Shown in pieces: positions 53,134 to 64,000 of a stretch of 64,000 bases of DNA. The stretch covers positions 2,148,001-2,212,000 of the forward strand of contig CM034414.1 of assembly GCA_019925095.2 (NCBI GenBank), given 5' to 3'. The position numbers and the translations under genes are program-made. This stretch comes from Dendrolimus kikuchii (lineage: Eukaryota > Arthropoda > Insecta > Lepidoptera > Lasiocampidae). The notes below the pieces were generated by a model, which worked only from the letters and a program-made list of their open reading frames with translations, was not told the DNA's origin and did not search any database. Positions within the stretch are counted from its first letter, which is position 1; the number at the start of each line of letters is the position of its first letter.

Positions 53134-53666
53134 GGGGCTTTGTGGTGAAGCCTTAGGTAAGTAACGACACCTCGGAGACTCAAGCTCCAGGGGTGGAAAT
53201 AATAAATGGCCTAACGTCGGAAGTAGCCTCGGCGAAACTGCAACCCACCTCTCTATACTCCTTAGCTACTCACACCCATGTTGCCCCTCGCCAATGTTGG
53301 CATTTTTAAGGCCCCATGCAGTAAGTGGCGAGTCACTATCTGCCCATTTTTACATGTTCCCCGAACATCGCTACGGGCAGACTCCATAGTCCCCATATTC
53401 CCAGACCCCTAGTACCACTAGCAGTTCACCCCAATAGCCCGGTACTTTTTGTTCTCATTTCCCACAATAGTCCTACACTGGCCGGGGCTTGTCCTTGGGT
53501 GCATTACTATATGATGTAGACAGGGATAATCATCGGTCAGTGTCACGCCACATTTACATTAAATTTGTCAAGGGGCCTCTACGTGTTGGCCTTCCCATGG
53601 CCCCACGCAAGCCCTCCAATAGTCCGGGCTATTTGTATGGCCCGTGGTCTCCAGAGACAAACAATA
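53134..53666 (+). mobile_element. LINE 3' end (family H), copy 2
   Basis: Close relative of 48950-49520 with an A-rich tail. Confidence 0.65.
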
Positions 53667-53699
53667 AATAGAAATTAAATAATATTAAAAATCTATCAA

Positions 53700-53830
53700 T
53701 CTCTGCCAAGCGTTGCCTGGAAGAGATCGTTTTTTAGTGATAAGACCCCCGTTGTACTATCTATTGTATTTTTCTACTTTTTTGTCTATGATTTGGTGTA
53801 CAAAAAAAGTTATTTATCTATCTATCTTAA
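53700..53830 (+). repeat. LINE-type 3' end, 'TGGAAGAGATCGT' family
   Basis: Third copy in the window. Confidence 0.55.
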
Positions 53831-54061
53831 ACGAGGAAATTAAAAATAAATTAGTTACGTATGTCGAGTTTGTATAATAAATTTAAAAAAAAGAAAAACA
53901 TCTTAAGGAAAGTAATTTTTTATATCTCTATTTTATTTGCATCACGTGAAAACTACTGAACGGATTTAAATGAAACTCAACTAACCTATTTATTGGAAGA
54001 ATTTTCGCATTTCTCTTTTATTATAGACGTTTTTACTCTTAGATATTTTGGGCCTTATTCG

Positions 54062-54300
54062 CAACTAGCTTCTGCAACTTCGTCCGCGTGGAATAGTGGA
54101 AAAACCCCCCGACTTTGAAACATTCTTCATTGGTGCTCCGCTCCTATTGGTCTTAGCGCGATTCTATATAGCCTATAGCCTTCCTCAATAAATATGCTAT
54201 CTAACACGGAAAGAATTTTTCAAATCAGACCAGTAGTTCCTGAGATTAGCGCGTTCAAACAAACAAACTCTTCAGCTTTGTATATTAGTATAAGATAATG
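54062..54300 (-). repeat. Family D dispersed repeat
   Basis: Inverse copy; ends GTATATTAGTATAAGAT. Confidence 0.65.
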
Positions 54301-54561
54301 CAATCTAAATTACACTTTAAATCACTAGGATAAAGTTCAAAATTCAATACACTATCACGCACAATTTCCTTTGATCTACGTATAAAAGAATAATCTGCCT
54401 TAAGTATATAGTGATAGGACTAAAATTCATTTGTAATCTTTGAAATTTTATTTAAAATGAAAATTAATATGTTTTGTTAATAAATACATATAACACATAA
54501 TTTAATAAGTTTATTAATAATGACAAAAAAGCGTAATACTAAAAAAAGGAACATAAGTTGT

Positions 54562-54832
54562 TTTTTTTATGTTTAAGTCTTGGCAACTAGGCCTTTAAGC
54601 AAGGCGCAGTTGTATTGTAGGCTACAATCCACACCATTCAACGGAGTTCTTGTGAAAATTCGAAAGGCCACATTTAACTAAACAGTTCACATTTCTAACA
54701 AAAACACATAATTACTACTCAACAACTATCAATATCCTACAACTATTGTTCATTTTAGAGTAATTTTACACATTTTTAGAAAATAAAACTGCACAGCACA
54801 ACGTCCCCTTTCACTTCCCGCCAAAAACTCAA
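54562..54832 (-). repeat. Family F SINE-like repeat
   Basis: Antisense copy, nearly complete. Confidence 0.7.
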
Positions 54833-55044
54833 GGAACATAAGTAAGTAGAGTAATATCATAGATTACTCTTGCTGTTGAAACAATTATTTCTTTTAATGC
54901 CTTCTAACTCTGGTCATATCTATCTAGTGCACTGGTATTCTTCATATTATAATAATATTCAGAAACATAATACTAAGGGATAAACAGAAATGTGTTTTAT
55001 TTCGTATTAAAAAAGGTTGAATTTTATGTGTTCATCTCTTTGTA

Positions 55045-55167
55045 CATACATACATAACTTCACGCCAGTTCCCTTGCGGGGTAGGCACGAACAACAGAGT
55101 GCCATTTAGGCTTATTCTTACACACCTCACTTGCCTCTTTGACATTCATAACTCTTGTCATGCAAGC
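55045..55167 (-). mobile_element. Family B LINE 3' fragment with 14-bp target duplication
   Basis: Only ~120 nt long. Flanked by TTCATCTCTTTGTA at 55031-55044 and 55168-55181. Confidence 0.85.
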
Positions 55168-55181
55168 TTCATCTCTTTGTA

Positions 55182-55560
55182 GTGTCGCTTTTTTCGTTTC
55201 AAATCACAAAAATTCTAAATAAGTTTCCCTTCAGAAATGTATGTAGTGTACAGTATGTGCAAAACTTAGTTCCGTGACTTTACACAGGTTTAGATAGATC
55301 GCTAGTGTGTGGCAAGCCTTAGTAGCATTGTCAAACAATAATCAGCCTGTGAATTAAGCGATCCGATAAGAAATTCCTTGAATATTAAATCGCAGCGAGC
55401 CAATAAGGGAAATACAGTCCTTATAGCTTACTTAATCATGACGACTATGGATCAGCCATTTCATGATTTCATGTGTTCATGTTTAACGACATGTACTTCC
55501 ATCTGTAGTTAATTAGAGGATCTCGGATACTAAGCAACCTGGTAGAAGAACACATGATTA
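55182..55560. other. No recognised feature
   Basis: Nothing identified. Confidence 0.35.
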
Positions 55561-55677
55561 GCGGTTTTAAGCGCGGCATTTTATTTCATTTTTATTAATA
55601 CATTTCGGCCACTTGATCGGCCGTGATCATAGAAGACAAAAGTTTATTTTAAATCCCATCTATTTTAACATTATATT

Positions 55678-55915
55678 AAACTAGCTGTGCCTGCGACGTT
55701 GTCCACTTGAAATTGGATTTTCAAAACCCCCAATTTTGAAACAGTCTTCATTGGTGCTCCTCTTCTATTGGTCTTAGGGTAATGTTATATAGCCTATAGC
55801 CGTCCTCAATAAATGGGCTATCTAACACTAAAAGAATTTTTCAAATCAGATCAGTAGTTCCTGAGATTAGCGCGTTCAAACAAACAAACTCTTCAACTTT
55901 ATATATTAGTATAAG
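55678..55915 (-). repeat. Family D dispersed repeat
   Basis: Inverse copy similar to 54062-54300. Confidence 0.65.
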
Positions 55916-55921
55916 ATTTTC

Positions 55922-56195
55922 TTGACGCTCGCGGACCGCGTTCGTAATACCGAAGTAAGAAAGAGAGTTGGTCTGAAAGAGAGTGTCGGGGTGAAGTTAA
56001 GGAAAGGAATGCTCCGGTGGTTCGAGCATGTGGAAAGAATGCATGATGAAAGAATGACTAAACAGATATACAATGCAAAAGTGGATGGATGCAGAAGTCG
56101 TGGAAGGCCACGACAAACCTTCCATGATCAAATTGATCGTGTACAGGAGGCTTAAGAACAGACGAGCGTGCATGACAAGAGTTATGAATGTCGCG
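55922..56195 (+). mobile_element. Family B LINE fragment lacking its 3' tail
   Basis: Has an internal deletion near 56145 and stops at ATGAATGTC without the usual tail. Confidence 0.7.
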
Positions 56196-56429
56196 TGCCG
56201 TAAAATCTGTTCTTAGCTGACCTCTACTTGGCGAAAGGAAGGTCCATGCCAAATTTCAAGTTCATAGGTATTATAGTTCCTGAGAGATCGTGATGAGTCA
56301 ATATATACGTGGATTCCAATTATATATATATTTCATATATAGATTAGAGCTAGACATGTTGCTGACGAGTTTTTTGTGGCGCTTCTTATCTTTAAGGGAC
56401 AACATGTTGCGAAGCGGTAAAAGAATAAC

Positions 56430-56845
56430 ATACATATACATACATACATAACTTCACGCCGGTTCCCTTGCGGGGTAGACACGAATAACAGAGCGCAATT
56501 TAGGCTTATTCTTACACACCTCACTTGCTTCTTTGACATTCATAACTCTTGTCATGCACGCTCGTCTAATCTTAAGGCTTCTGACATCACCTTCTGCTAG
56601 TACACGAGTATTCTTTCATCATGCATTCTTTCCACATGCCCGAACCACCGGAGCATTCCTTTCCTTACCTTCACCCCGACACTCTCTTTCAGACCAACTC
56701 TCTTTCTTACTTCGGTATTACGAACGCGGTCCGCGAGCGTCGCTCCGCAGATTTTACGCAGTGCTCGCATCTCGACCGCGTTTACTCTACTTTCATGCTC
56801 TTTCTTCCATACCCAACTCTCGCTTCCATACGTGAGCGTAGGTAG
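56430..56845 (-). mobile_element. Family B LINE 3' fragment with 10-bp target duplication
   Basis: Flanked by AAAGAATAAC at 56420-56429 and 56846-56855; internal ~75-nt deletion near 56610. Confidence 0.8.
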
Positions 56846-56944
56846 AAAGAATAACCTTGTAGAAAAAATAAATAAAATAAAATAATCACGTTGAAGGTAG
56901 GCTAAATAACAACTTTAACATTACTTATTGATAAATGATATTTT

Positions 56945-57771
56945 GACGACCGACGATAGAACTTTCTGGCAGCGTAAGCCGGTTTCGAGACTTTTAGAAA
57001 AAGGTAGAAGATTCGAGAAGGAAAAGACAAGGACAGATGCATTTTAGAAAGGGATAGATGATGAACGAAAGTTCTAGAATAGAAGGTTCAGAAAGGAAAA
57101 GACAGAGATAGATAGATGTTTAGAAAGGGATAGATTGTAAATAAAAGAATAACGAAAAGAAGATCGAAATTATGGGTTCCAGAAGATTCTTCCGGATATA
57201 TAATTGACGGCCTCTGTGGTTGAGCAGGCTAAGCCTTTGCCGGCCAACCTCACTGCAACGCAGAGGCTCCGGGTTCGATTCCTAGTATAGTAAATTTCGG
57301 ACACGTATTTTCTCCGTTATTTACTATGGTCTGGGTGTCTGGGATCGCCCCAGAGTAGTCCGTTGTATAATACCCATAACACAAGCGTAACTTGCTTAAT
57401 TTGAGGATATACAATATGTGTGTTTGTCTGCCAATTATTAAAAAAATAAAATAAAATAAGCAGCGTAAGGCGCGCCTACCGAGGAGTTCAGTTCAAGATA
57501 GCGAAGCGACAAGTGCGATACGAAAGTTTTGGAAGATAAGTTTAATAGAAGACAGTGACGAGTTTAGTGGTGTATTTAGTGAAAAGTATAGTGGGCAGTT
57601 CAGTGATAGAGGAGTGTAGCATAGATTAAGAGGAGATCCAGAAGCTCCCTGCACGCGGTAAACTCGGAGGTGAGCACTGCAGTCGCAGGGGTGGTCTACG
57701 CAATATTAGCAACGGTATTGTGAGTGAGACATCTCCGAGATAGTGTGTCGTTAGTTGGGCATTGTTGAATC
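56945..57771 (+). mobile_element. Retroelement segment, LTR-like, copy 2
   Basis: Inverse match to 35560-36425, split by the tRNA-derived SINE at 57204-57460. Confidence 0.55.
57204..57460 (+). mobile_element. tRNA-derived SINE, copy 2
   Basis: Same head with B box GGTTCGATTCC and an A-rich tail (AATAAAATAAAATAA). Confidence 0.85.
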
Positions 57772-57788
57772 AGATCTAACAGAGTCTG

Positions 57789-58263
57789 GGAGAGGAGTAT
57801 TATTGCGCGTACTAATGCGACTCCACACGGACGCCGGCGGTTGGCTGGCATCCGGAGACGCAGGTATGCGCATGACTTCCCACCCTGAATAATACCACCT
57901 CGGGGGGCCTTTAGCTATCAAGGGAGCAAAGGATTCATCACCCCCGCTGACGAAGTGGATGTGTTCTGATTCCCGGGGCACATTCAGGCACTTTTTGCGC
58001 TGGATCGGACTGGTCGTAACTACGTTCTAAGTCTCAGCCTTTCCTACATAAAAAGCGCGGGGCACATGGGAGGAGGGTGGTTTTAGTGGTAGGTAGTGGG
58101 TGTTGCCCGTGCAACTTCTCTGAGTCTCCACACAAGCTGGCTTGATTATTGTTCGGATTGCCCCTTATCAAAGGGGAAAGCCTTTATGATCAACTATGGT
58201 CTAATCCCTTTCAAAGGAGCCAGTATTGTGAGTAAATAGCATTTCCCCCGCCATAAAAAAAAA
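57789..58263 (+). mobile_element. LINE 3' UTR (R1-type by appearance) with 17-bp target duplication
   Basis: GC-rich ~475-nt segment with a poly(A) tail. Flanked by AGATCTAACAGAGTCTG at 57772-57788 and 58264-58280. It splits the coding end of an LTR retrotransposon. Confidence 0.8.
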
Positions 58264-58462
58264 AGATCTAACAGAGTCTGATGATGATTTGGAGCGTAAT
58301 GTTAATTTGGATAATACTGCTTATGTAATTAGAGTTGGAAGGAAGGCGTATAAGCCTAAAAAATTTAATGACTAGTTATAATGCATCATTTTATAGTAGT
58401 TTTGTGTCAATTATCAAACTTGTCTTGTCAATTAGTGACTAGTGATAACTTAAAAAGGGGGA
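58264..58462 (+). pseudogene. LTR retrotransposon pol C-terminus
   Basis: Frame reads ESDDDLERNV...YVIRVGRKAYKP and stops at about 58372, followed by a purine-rich tract (AAAAAGGGGGA) directly before the LTR. Only the last ~35 codons remain here, with some codons upstream of the LINE insert. Confidence 0.55.
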
Positions 58463-58577
58463 TGTTGTATATTTAAATTTTGGGAGTGGCAACACCAGAC
58501 ACATAGAAAATGGAGTCAAATAAAACTAGAGTTTTAATTGAGTCAATTGTTTTATTTATAATTATTAAGACAAAACA
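58463..58577 (+). repeat. Short LTR (~115 bp)
   Basis: Starts TGTTGTATAT after a polypurine tract and ends AAAACA. It is followed by TGGTGGCAGCGGTGGGGC, which looks like a primer-binding site, so this may be the 5' LTR of a tandem partner or an LTR-LTR recombinant. Confidence 0.55.
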
Positions 58578-58754
58578 TGGTGGCAGCGGTGGGGCAACCC
58601 TGCAGAGGAGAATCACCTACGGCTGTGTAAGTTAATAAAAGCGATCACGGCTACTGAAAAGTGGCCGATACGTCGGAAAAAATCAAATAAAATGCCGCGC
58701 TTAAAACCGTTAAACGTAGTTTTAATTACTTTATATAAGCCGGGTTTATATATT

Positions 58755-59090
58755 TTTTTTTTATTGCAGGAATTCAGCAGACAGGCAGACGGCCCACTTG
58801 ATGGAAAGCGGTTACCATCGCCTATGGACATTTGCAACACCAAAGTTGCTACAAATGCGCTGCTGCTCTCTTAAGGGAAATTGAAACCTGGTCACTAATG
58901 CCGGAACACGACCCAAGGTTGTTGTGGCGGCGTAATTTAGACCAGGGGTGGTAGCTATCCAGTTAAGCAGATGCAGCAGCACCTATTTGTGGGCACCTTT
59001 GTCGCCTGTTACGAAATGTCGCATAGGCGATGGTAATTGCTTTCCATCTCCGTTCCTGCACGGATAACACTGTCTGCTGAACTCCTGCAA
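58755..59090 (+). repeat. Family A copy, chimeric 3' end
   Basis: Regular to ~58990, then an inverted piece of the 5' end (GGCGATGGTAATTGCTTTCC). Confidence 0.65.
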
Positions 59091-59109
59091 TAAAAAAATA
59101 AAATAAAAA

Positions 59110-59427
59110 CTCCAGACACGACAAAATTATACTTCTACATGAAAATGCTCGTCCACATGTAGCGGTTCCGGTGAAAAACTATTTGAAAACACTTGATTGG
59201 GAAGTCCTAGCCCACCCGTATTCAGCATTGCCCCATCCGACTATCATCTGTTTCAGTCAATGACACATGCTCTGTCGGAGCAGCGGTTCACATCATTTGA
59301 AGATACTAAAAACTGGGGTGATTTGTGGATAGCCTCAAAAGATAAGGAGTTCTTCAGACGCAAAATTCGAATGCTGCATGAAAGACGGGAAAAAATAGTT
59401 GCTAGTGATGGACAATACTTCGATTAA
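59110..59427 (+). pseudogene. Mariner transposase C-terminal fragment
   Basis: Two frames give the end of a mariner (D,D34D) transposase: an ENARPH segment near 59140, WEVLAHPYSALPHP, then APSDYHLF, the ALSEQRF region, and a terminus VASDGQYFD. The usual catalytic Asp in DNARPH is Glu here, and a frameshift separates it from APSDYHLF near 59225. Followed by TTTGTCAAAAAACGAGATAAG without a clear TIR. Dead copy. Confidence 0.8.
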
Positions 59428-60054
59428 ATTTAAACTATTGTTGTTTCACAATAAATATTATTTTTTTGTCAAAAAACGAGATAAGTTGGGCGGCACGGAA
59501 ATTGTTTAAAAAAAAATATTTAGACAACTTTATTCGAAGGCAGTTCTTACAAGACTAATTGAAATACAATTAAATTATATTAACTCTAAAAACTTAAATT
59601 AACATTAACTCTTATAAAGCGATGAGTGGCCGCTGCCTGATTGGTATAATTTTAACATCAATATAAACATCACAAACGAAGGTAAGGTGGAGCACGTCAA
59701 CTGTCAATAAGGGAATCAAATCGTAGATCATTTTGCAAGGATTGTTAGATGTTAATAAATCTAAAATTTTACCATTAGGATTTACTTTATCATTATACTG
59801 TGTAGCATTGAGTATTGACATGAGGTTGTTTAAACGAGCACAAGTATCTGAAAAGCCATTGCAGTATTTATAACCTTTGATATTTGTATTGATAGGTGTG
59901 GTCCAGCTCGCCTCAGGAATGTTATAATCTCCAAATATGTAGAAACAATCAATAGTAGGATCCAAAAACACTTCTTGTAAAATATCAAAGTGCCTTTCAC
60001 ACACTGACAATGGAGTTTTAGGTGGAATATAAGACATGCTTGTCAAGTGATATC

Positions 60055-60365
60055 CGTGCAGGAACGGAGAAAGAATACAATTTCCTGCGGCCGGGCGGCC
60101 TGTCGTAAGAGGCGAATTAACAACCCACCGCCAGGTGGTAGGGCATTTGCCCGACTGGATGGCTTACCACCCCTGGTCGAAAAATATGTCGCCATAACAA
60201 CCTTGAGTTGTGTTCCGGCATTAGTGACCAGGTACCAGTTTCCCTTAAGAGAGCAGCAGCGCATTTGTAGCAACTTTGCTGTTGCAAATGTCCATAGGCG
60301 ATGGTAACCGCTTTCGATCAAGTGGGTCGTCTGCCTGTCTGTTAATCTCCTGCAATAAAAAAAAA
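60055..60365 (-). repeat. Family A dispersed repeat in LINE
   Basis: Nearly full length; AAGTGA on both sides may be a short target duplication. Confidence 0.8.
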
Positions 60366-60565
60366 AAGTGACGTTTCGTATTTACAACACTTGGTATCTG
60401 CACAATAATGTGCTTAATAAGATCATACGTTGGATAAACAGAGGAAAAAGAGGTCCTATCAAATTCGGTGGGATTGAGTGTTCGTAAAACCGCAATTAAT
60501 ACACCACCCCCATCGCGTTTGTTAAGGGCAGTAGTTTATCTATACATTCATTGTTATTGATAGTG

Positions 60566-60901
60566 ATAGTTAAAGAGAGTGTCGGGGTGAAGGTAAGGAA
60601 AGGAATGCTCCGGTGGTTCGGGCATGTGGAAAGAATGCATGATGAAAGAATGACTAAACAGATATACAATGCAAAAGTGGATGGATGCAGAAGTCGTGGA
60701 AGGCCACGACACACCTTCCATGATCAAATTGATCGTGTACTAGCAGAAGGTGATGTCAGGAGCCTTAAGAACAGATGAGCTTGCATGACAAGAGTTATGA
60801 ATGTCAAAGAGGCAAGTGAGGTGTGTAAGAATAAGCCTAAATGGCACTCTGTTGTTCGTGCCTACCCCGCAAGGGAACTGGCGTGAAGTTATGTATGTAT
60901 G
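60566..60901 (+). mobile_element. Family B LINE 3' fragment with 14-bp target duplication
   Basis: Flanked by TGTTATTGATAGTG at 60552-60565 and 60902-60915. Frame broken by TGA at 60776. Confidence 0.88.
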
Positions 60902-61024
60902 TGTTATTGATAGTGGGTGTCAGTCATGTTTCTGTCAATACTATTATGTCATAAGTATTCTAAGTATATTTAAATACAAGGTACGCAATTTTGTTCGAAT
61001 ACCTCTACAATTTTGGTAATATCA

Positions 61025-61290
61025 GGGCGTTCCATTAGTAGTTCACAATGCCCAAAATGCTCAGTTAGCAGTTCCACAAGGCGACCGCGATCGTTGCGGT
61101 CGTGGCGAAAACGTCACTAATGACGTCATCATTTTCGATCATACAACGCTCACGACGACCCATGTCAATAGGTGGGTCGAATAGCCGTTCCACTTGGGTT
61201 TACGATTGTTACGACAAGAAGCAAGTGGAACGGGAAAACTCGCGGTCGTGAACGTGGTCGTTGTGAGTCCCTAATGGAACGTAGCCTATA
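61025..61290 (+). mobile_element. Family G TIR element, copy 3
   Basis: Ends GGGCGTTCCATTAGTAG and CCCTAATGGAACGTAGCC. Sequence close to copy 1. Confidence 0.75.
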
Positions 61291-61780
61291 GAGTCAGTTC
61301 CTTATCAATTTGTATAGCGAGTAAACTTCATATTGTATTTTTGGAAAGTATTAAGACGTTTCCTGGATGAACACTGATATTATAATAATAATTATAAATA
61401 TTTTATCGATCTAAAGAAACACATATTTACATAGTAACAGAACAGTTTGTTGCACTGCAAAAGTATAAAACTGTGCTGCAGTGACAACTCCCACCACAAG
61501 ACAATGAAGTATATTGTAGTTCTATATCACAGGATACATTTCAAATATAATGAACTTAAAACTAAGCATAGAAAATAACAAAATATAACGAACTCAGGTG
61601 TCGTTCGCGGCTATGAGCGCGCGACGTGTTTTTGTGTGTGCGTGTGTGGGTGAGTAGTGCGTGCGTGCGTGCGTATGTGTGGGTGTGTGCGTGTGCGCAT
61701 GTGTATATGTGTTGCGTATACCTTAATGTGACTGAGTATTAGTGCATGTATGTAAAGTAAGGAACATAAATAAATCCTTT
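61291..61780. other. Spacer with a GT-rich microsatellite
   Basis: 61635-61715 is an alternating (GT/GC)n tract (GTGTGTGCGTGTGTGGG...). No gene. Confidence 0.5.
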
Positions 61781-61783
61781 TTG

Positions 61784-62340
61784 TTACAGGTTAACAGTTA
61801 AAATGTTTTCCGTTTGTATATAATCCAGTGTACACAGCCAGGTCATAGTTTTGGTTTTACAGCAGCGAGAGGTAAGGGGATAGATATTTAATATTTGGTT
61901 GCATTTATTGTAGATTTTGGTACTGAGGTGATGGTAATGTCTAGAAGCAATAGATGTGCGTCTAGATTCAAACTTGCAAACACGATCCGATCTGCGACCA
62001 CTGAGATAAGAAGGATCATATGGCAGTTCAGCATGTTTCCTCATAACTATAGCTAAGATAAATAAATAACTGTCTAACAGTTAATACTTCGGAATCTTTG
62101 TATAACTTAGAAGTTGAATAACGACGTGATTTACCACCTATGACTTTTAGAACCGCCCTCTGTGCTCTTTCGAGCCTGAGAAAATGGCTACGAAGTGATC
62201 CACCCCAAATTATTCTATCGAAAAATGTTATAAATGGCTGACTTGTAAGAACACAATATCAATTTTGTGATATTTAAACATAGCAGATGTAATAGCATAT
62301 TTTAATTTGTACAGTAGAGATAGAATACGGGGATGCGTTG
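61784..62340 (-). pseudogene. LINE pol C-terminus, Jockey-like
   Basis: The minus strand reads IIWGGSLRSHFLRLERAQRA near 62200, then ELPYDPSYLSGRRSDRVCKF in the open frame 62044-61784. A stop and a frame change separate them. Confidence 0.7.
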
Positions 62341-62399
62341 TATACAGACAATTAAGAGAATTTTATTTTCGTAGAGTAACATATGTTTTGGTAAAGGTA

Positions 62400-62625
62400 C
62401 ATACATACATACATACATAACTTCACGCCAGTTCCCTTGCGGGGTAGGCACGAACAACAGAGTGCCATTTAGGCTTATTCTTACACACCTCACTTGCCTC
62501 TTTGACATTCATAACTCTTGTCATGCAAGCTCGTCTGTTCTTAAGGCTTCTGACATCACCTTCTGCTAGTACACGATCAATTTGATCATGGAAGGTGTGT
62601 CGTGGCCTTCCACGACTTCTTGGAC
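62400..62625 (-). mobile_element. Family B LINE 3' fragment with 12-bp target duplication
   Basis: Flanked by TTGGTAAAGGTA at 62388-62399 and 62626-62637. Confidence 0.85.
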
Positions 62626-62903
62626 TTGGTAAAGGTAAGTAGGTAATTAAAGATTCTAAACATACAAAACAACAAATTGTAGAATTACATACGAGAACCC
62701 TAAGATTTAAAATATCTGACCTGTATGTGACTTTAACTTGCCTGCTATAGAAAAATGGGTAAACATACAATAATATAGAAAACAATAAGTAATAATCATT
62801 TATTTACAAATAGAACAATAATACAAAGTAACGAAGTTAGAATAGTTAATGAAAAGTATTTACGGGTATGACTACGTAAAGATTTAATATAATAATGTTT
62901 GTT

Positions 62904-63180
62904 GCATGATGCATGATGAAAGAATGACTAAACAGATATACAATGCAAAAGTGGATGGATGCAGAAGTCGTGGAAGGCCACGACACACCTTCCATGATCA
63001 AATTGATCGTGTACTAGCAGAAGGTGATGTCAGGAGCCTTAAGAACAGACGAGCTTGCATGACAAGAGTTATGAATGTCAAAGAGGCAAGTGAGGTGTGT
63101 AAGAATAAGCCTAAATGGCACTCTGTTGTTCGTGCCTACCCCGCAAGGGAACTGGCGTGAAGTTATGTATGTATGTATGT
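62904..63180 (+). mobile_element. Family B LINE 3' fragment with 9-bp target duplication
   Basis: Flanked by ATGTTTGTT at 62895-62903 and 63181-63189. It splits a LINE ORF1-like segment. Confidence 0.8.
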
Positions 63181-63189
63181 ATGTTTGTT

Positions 63190-63480
63190 AGGAGATACTT
63201 TGATTAAAGCCTTGTTCATTGGTGGATTTAATTTTAGATCTTCTTCATTACGTATGACAAGAGCGGGACTACCGTCGCGTTCACAAATAAGAATTGAGGC
63301 ATCTTTACACCAAACATATTTGTACTATAGTTTAGCCGTTTCCCGACATTTCCGAAATAGCTGCTTGTTTTTCAGGGTGAGATGTTCGTTCATATAAATT
63401 GTAGTAGGTGTACCAGATATTCCAATTTGATCACTTTTAAAATATTTCTTCTACGAAATGCAGCAAGGAGATTGTCTCGT
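63190..63480 (-). pseudogene. LINE ORF1 C-terminal segment (FP25K-like)
   Basis: The minus strand gives YKYVWCKDASIL followed by PALVIRNEEDLKL, the pattern of the C-terminal domain shared by baculovirus FP-type proteins and some lepidopteran LINE ORF1 proteins. One stop is present. Confidence 0.55.
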
Positions 63481-63693
63481 AAAATACGCGTTGATAATCT
63501 TCTTATATATAAAATTCTCGTGTCACAATGTTCGTTCCCATACTCCTGCGAAACGGCTTGACCGGTTCTTATGAAATTTTTTATGCATATTCCGTCTGAG
63601 AATCGGCTACTATCTGTTTTTCAAACCGCTAAGTGATAATGGGTGTCCACCCCAAAAAATTTTTTTTATATTTTTTTATTTTTTTAGGATACA

Positions 63694-64000
63694 TACATAC
63701 ATACATACATAACTTCACGCCAGTTCCCTTGCGGGGTAGGCACGAACAACAGAGTGCCATTTTGGCTTATTCTTACACACCTCACTTGCCTCTTTGACAT
63801 TCATAACTCTTGTCATGCAAGCTCGTCTGTTCTTAAGGCTCCTGACATCACCTTCTGCTAGTACACGATCAATTTGATCATGGAAGGTGTGTCGTGGCCT
63901 TCCACGACTTCTGCATCCATCCACTTTTGCATTGTATATCTGTTTAGTCATTCTTTCATCATGCATTCTTTCCACATGCCCGAACCACCGGAGCATTCCT
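63694..64000 (-). mobile_element. Family B LINE 3' fragment, cut by window end
   Basis: (CATA)n tail at 63691-63711, open C-terminal pol frame to the edge. Confidence 0.85.

Larger units (their letters stand above)
59612..61018 (-). pseudogene. LINE endonuclease (APE-type) domain, interrupted twice
   Basis: The minus strand reads an apurinic-endonuclease-like domain: RTKLRTL near 61000, then DGGGVLIAV near 60490, then FYIFGDYNIPEASW and RLNNLMSIL in the open frame 60046-59612. Family B (60566-60901) and family A (60055-60365) copies interrupt it, and stops are present. Likely Jockey-type by similarity of order. The reverse transcriptase is absent downstream. Confidence 0.75.

Overview
The window looks like repeat-dense, gene-poor nuclear DNA of an arthropod, most likely a moth or butterfly. 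The basis is the AT-rich composition, the many nested LINE fragments of types common in Lepidoptera, a tRNA-derived SINE, a Penelope-like GIY-YIG fragment, a mariner fragment and foldback/TIR elements. I found no host protein-coding gene, tRNA or rRNA that I would defend. The species call is inference from repeat content.

The outstanding feature is a Polinton/Maverick (adintovirus-like) element at about 8053-21528, roughly 13.5 kb. Its single-copy genes all read on the minus strand. From right to left they are: a spliced small nuclear-type protein (18942-19523); a spliced protein-primed family B DNA polymerase (14770-18775); then a tightly packed cluster of FtsK/HerA packaging ATPase, a 108-aa protein, a 258-aa protein, a DDE integrase with chromodomain, a penton-like minor capsid protein, an adenovirus pX-like protein and the double-jelly-roll major capsid protein. 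Spacing in this cluster is from -16 to +11 nt. An adenain-type protease follows. All these frames are open and the catalytic motifs are present, so the element has both a replication/integration set and a virion set. The terminal inverted repeats are about 1.73 kb and nearly identical. They contain the whole protease gene and the last ~243 codons of the capsid gene, so the right end carries a second intact protease and a 5'-truncated capsid copy on the plus strand.

Left flank (1-8052): family A repeats, a foldback element, a triple nest at 3300-5063 (LINE tail, split by a hAT-like element, itself split by an R1-like LINE), and short LINE 3' fragments with (ATGT)n tails (family B). Right flank (21529-35000): LINE C-termini cut by an R1-like tail and by family B, a 4-unit 118-bp tandem repeat, SINE-like family F, a Jockey-type LINE cut by family B, a large palindrome at 30760-31822 and an RTE-type LINE fragment.

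From 35000 to 49000: retroelement segments, a 435-bp foldback, a Penelope-like GIY-YIG fragment and TIR elements. From 49000 to 54000: LINE 3' ends and an array of ~273-bp units that appears to have grown from such a 3' end. From 54000 to 64000: more family B copies, an LTR-element 3' end, a broken mariner transposase and LINE endonuclease/C-terminal fragments. For ten family B copies I could read target-site duplications of 9-14 bp, so the repeat history here is unusually legible.

The Polinton genes would work together as follows: integrase and protein-primed polymerase for insertion and copying; ATPase for packaging; capsid, penton and pX-like proteins for the particle; protease for maturation. 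Whether any of this is expressed cannot be seen from sequence alone.
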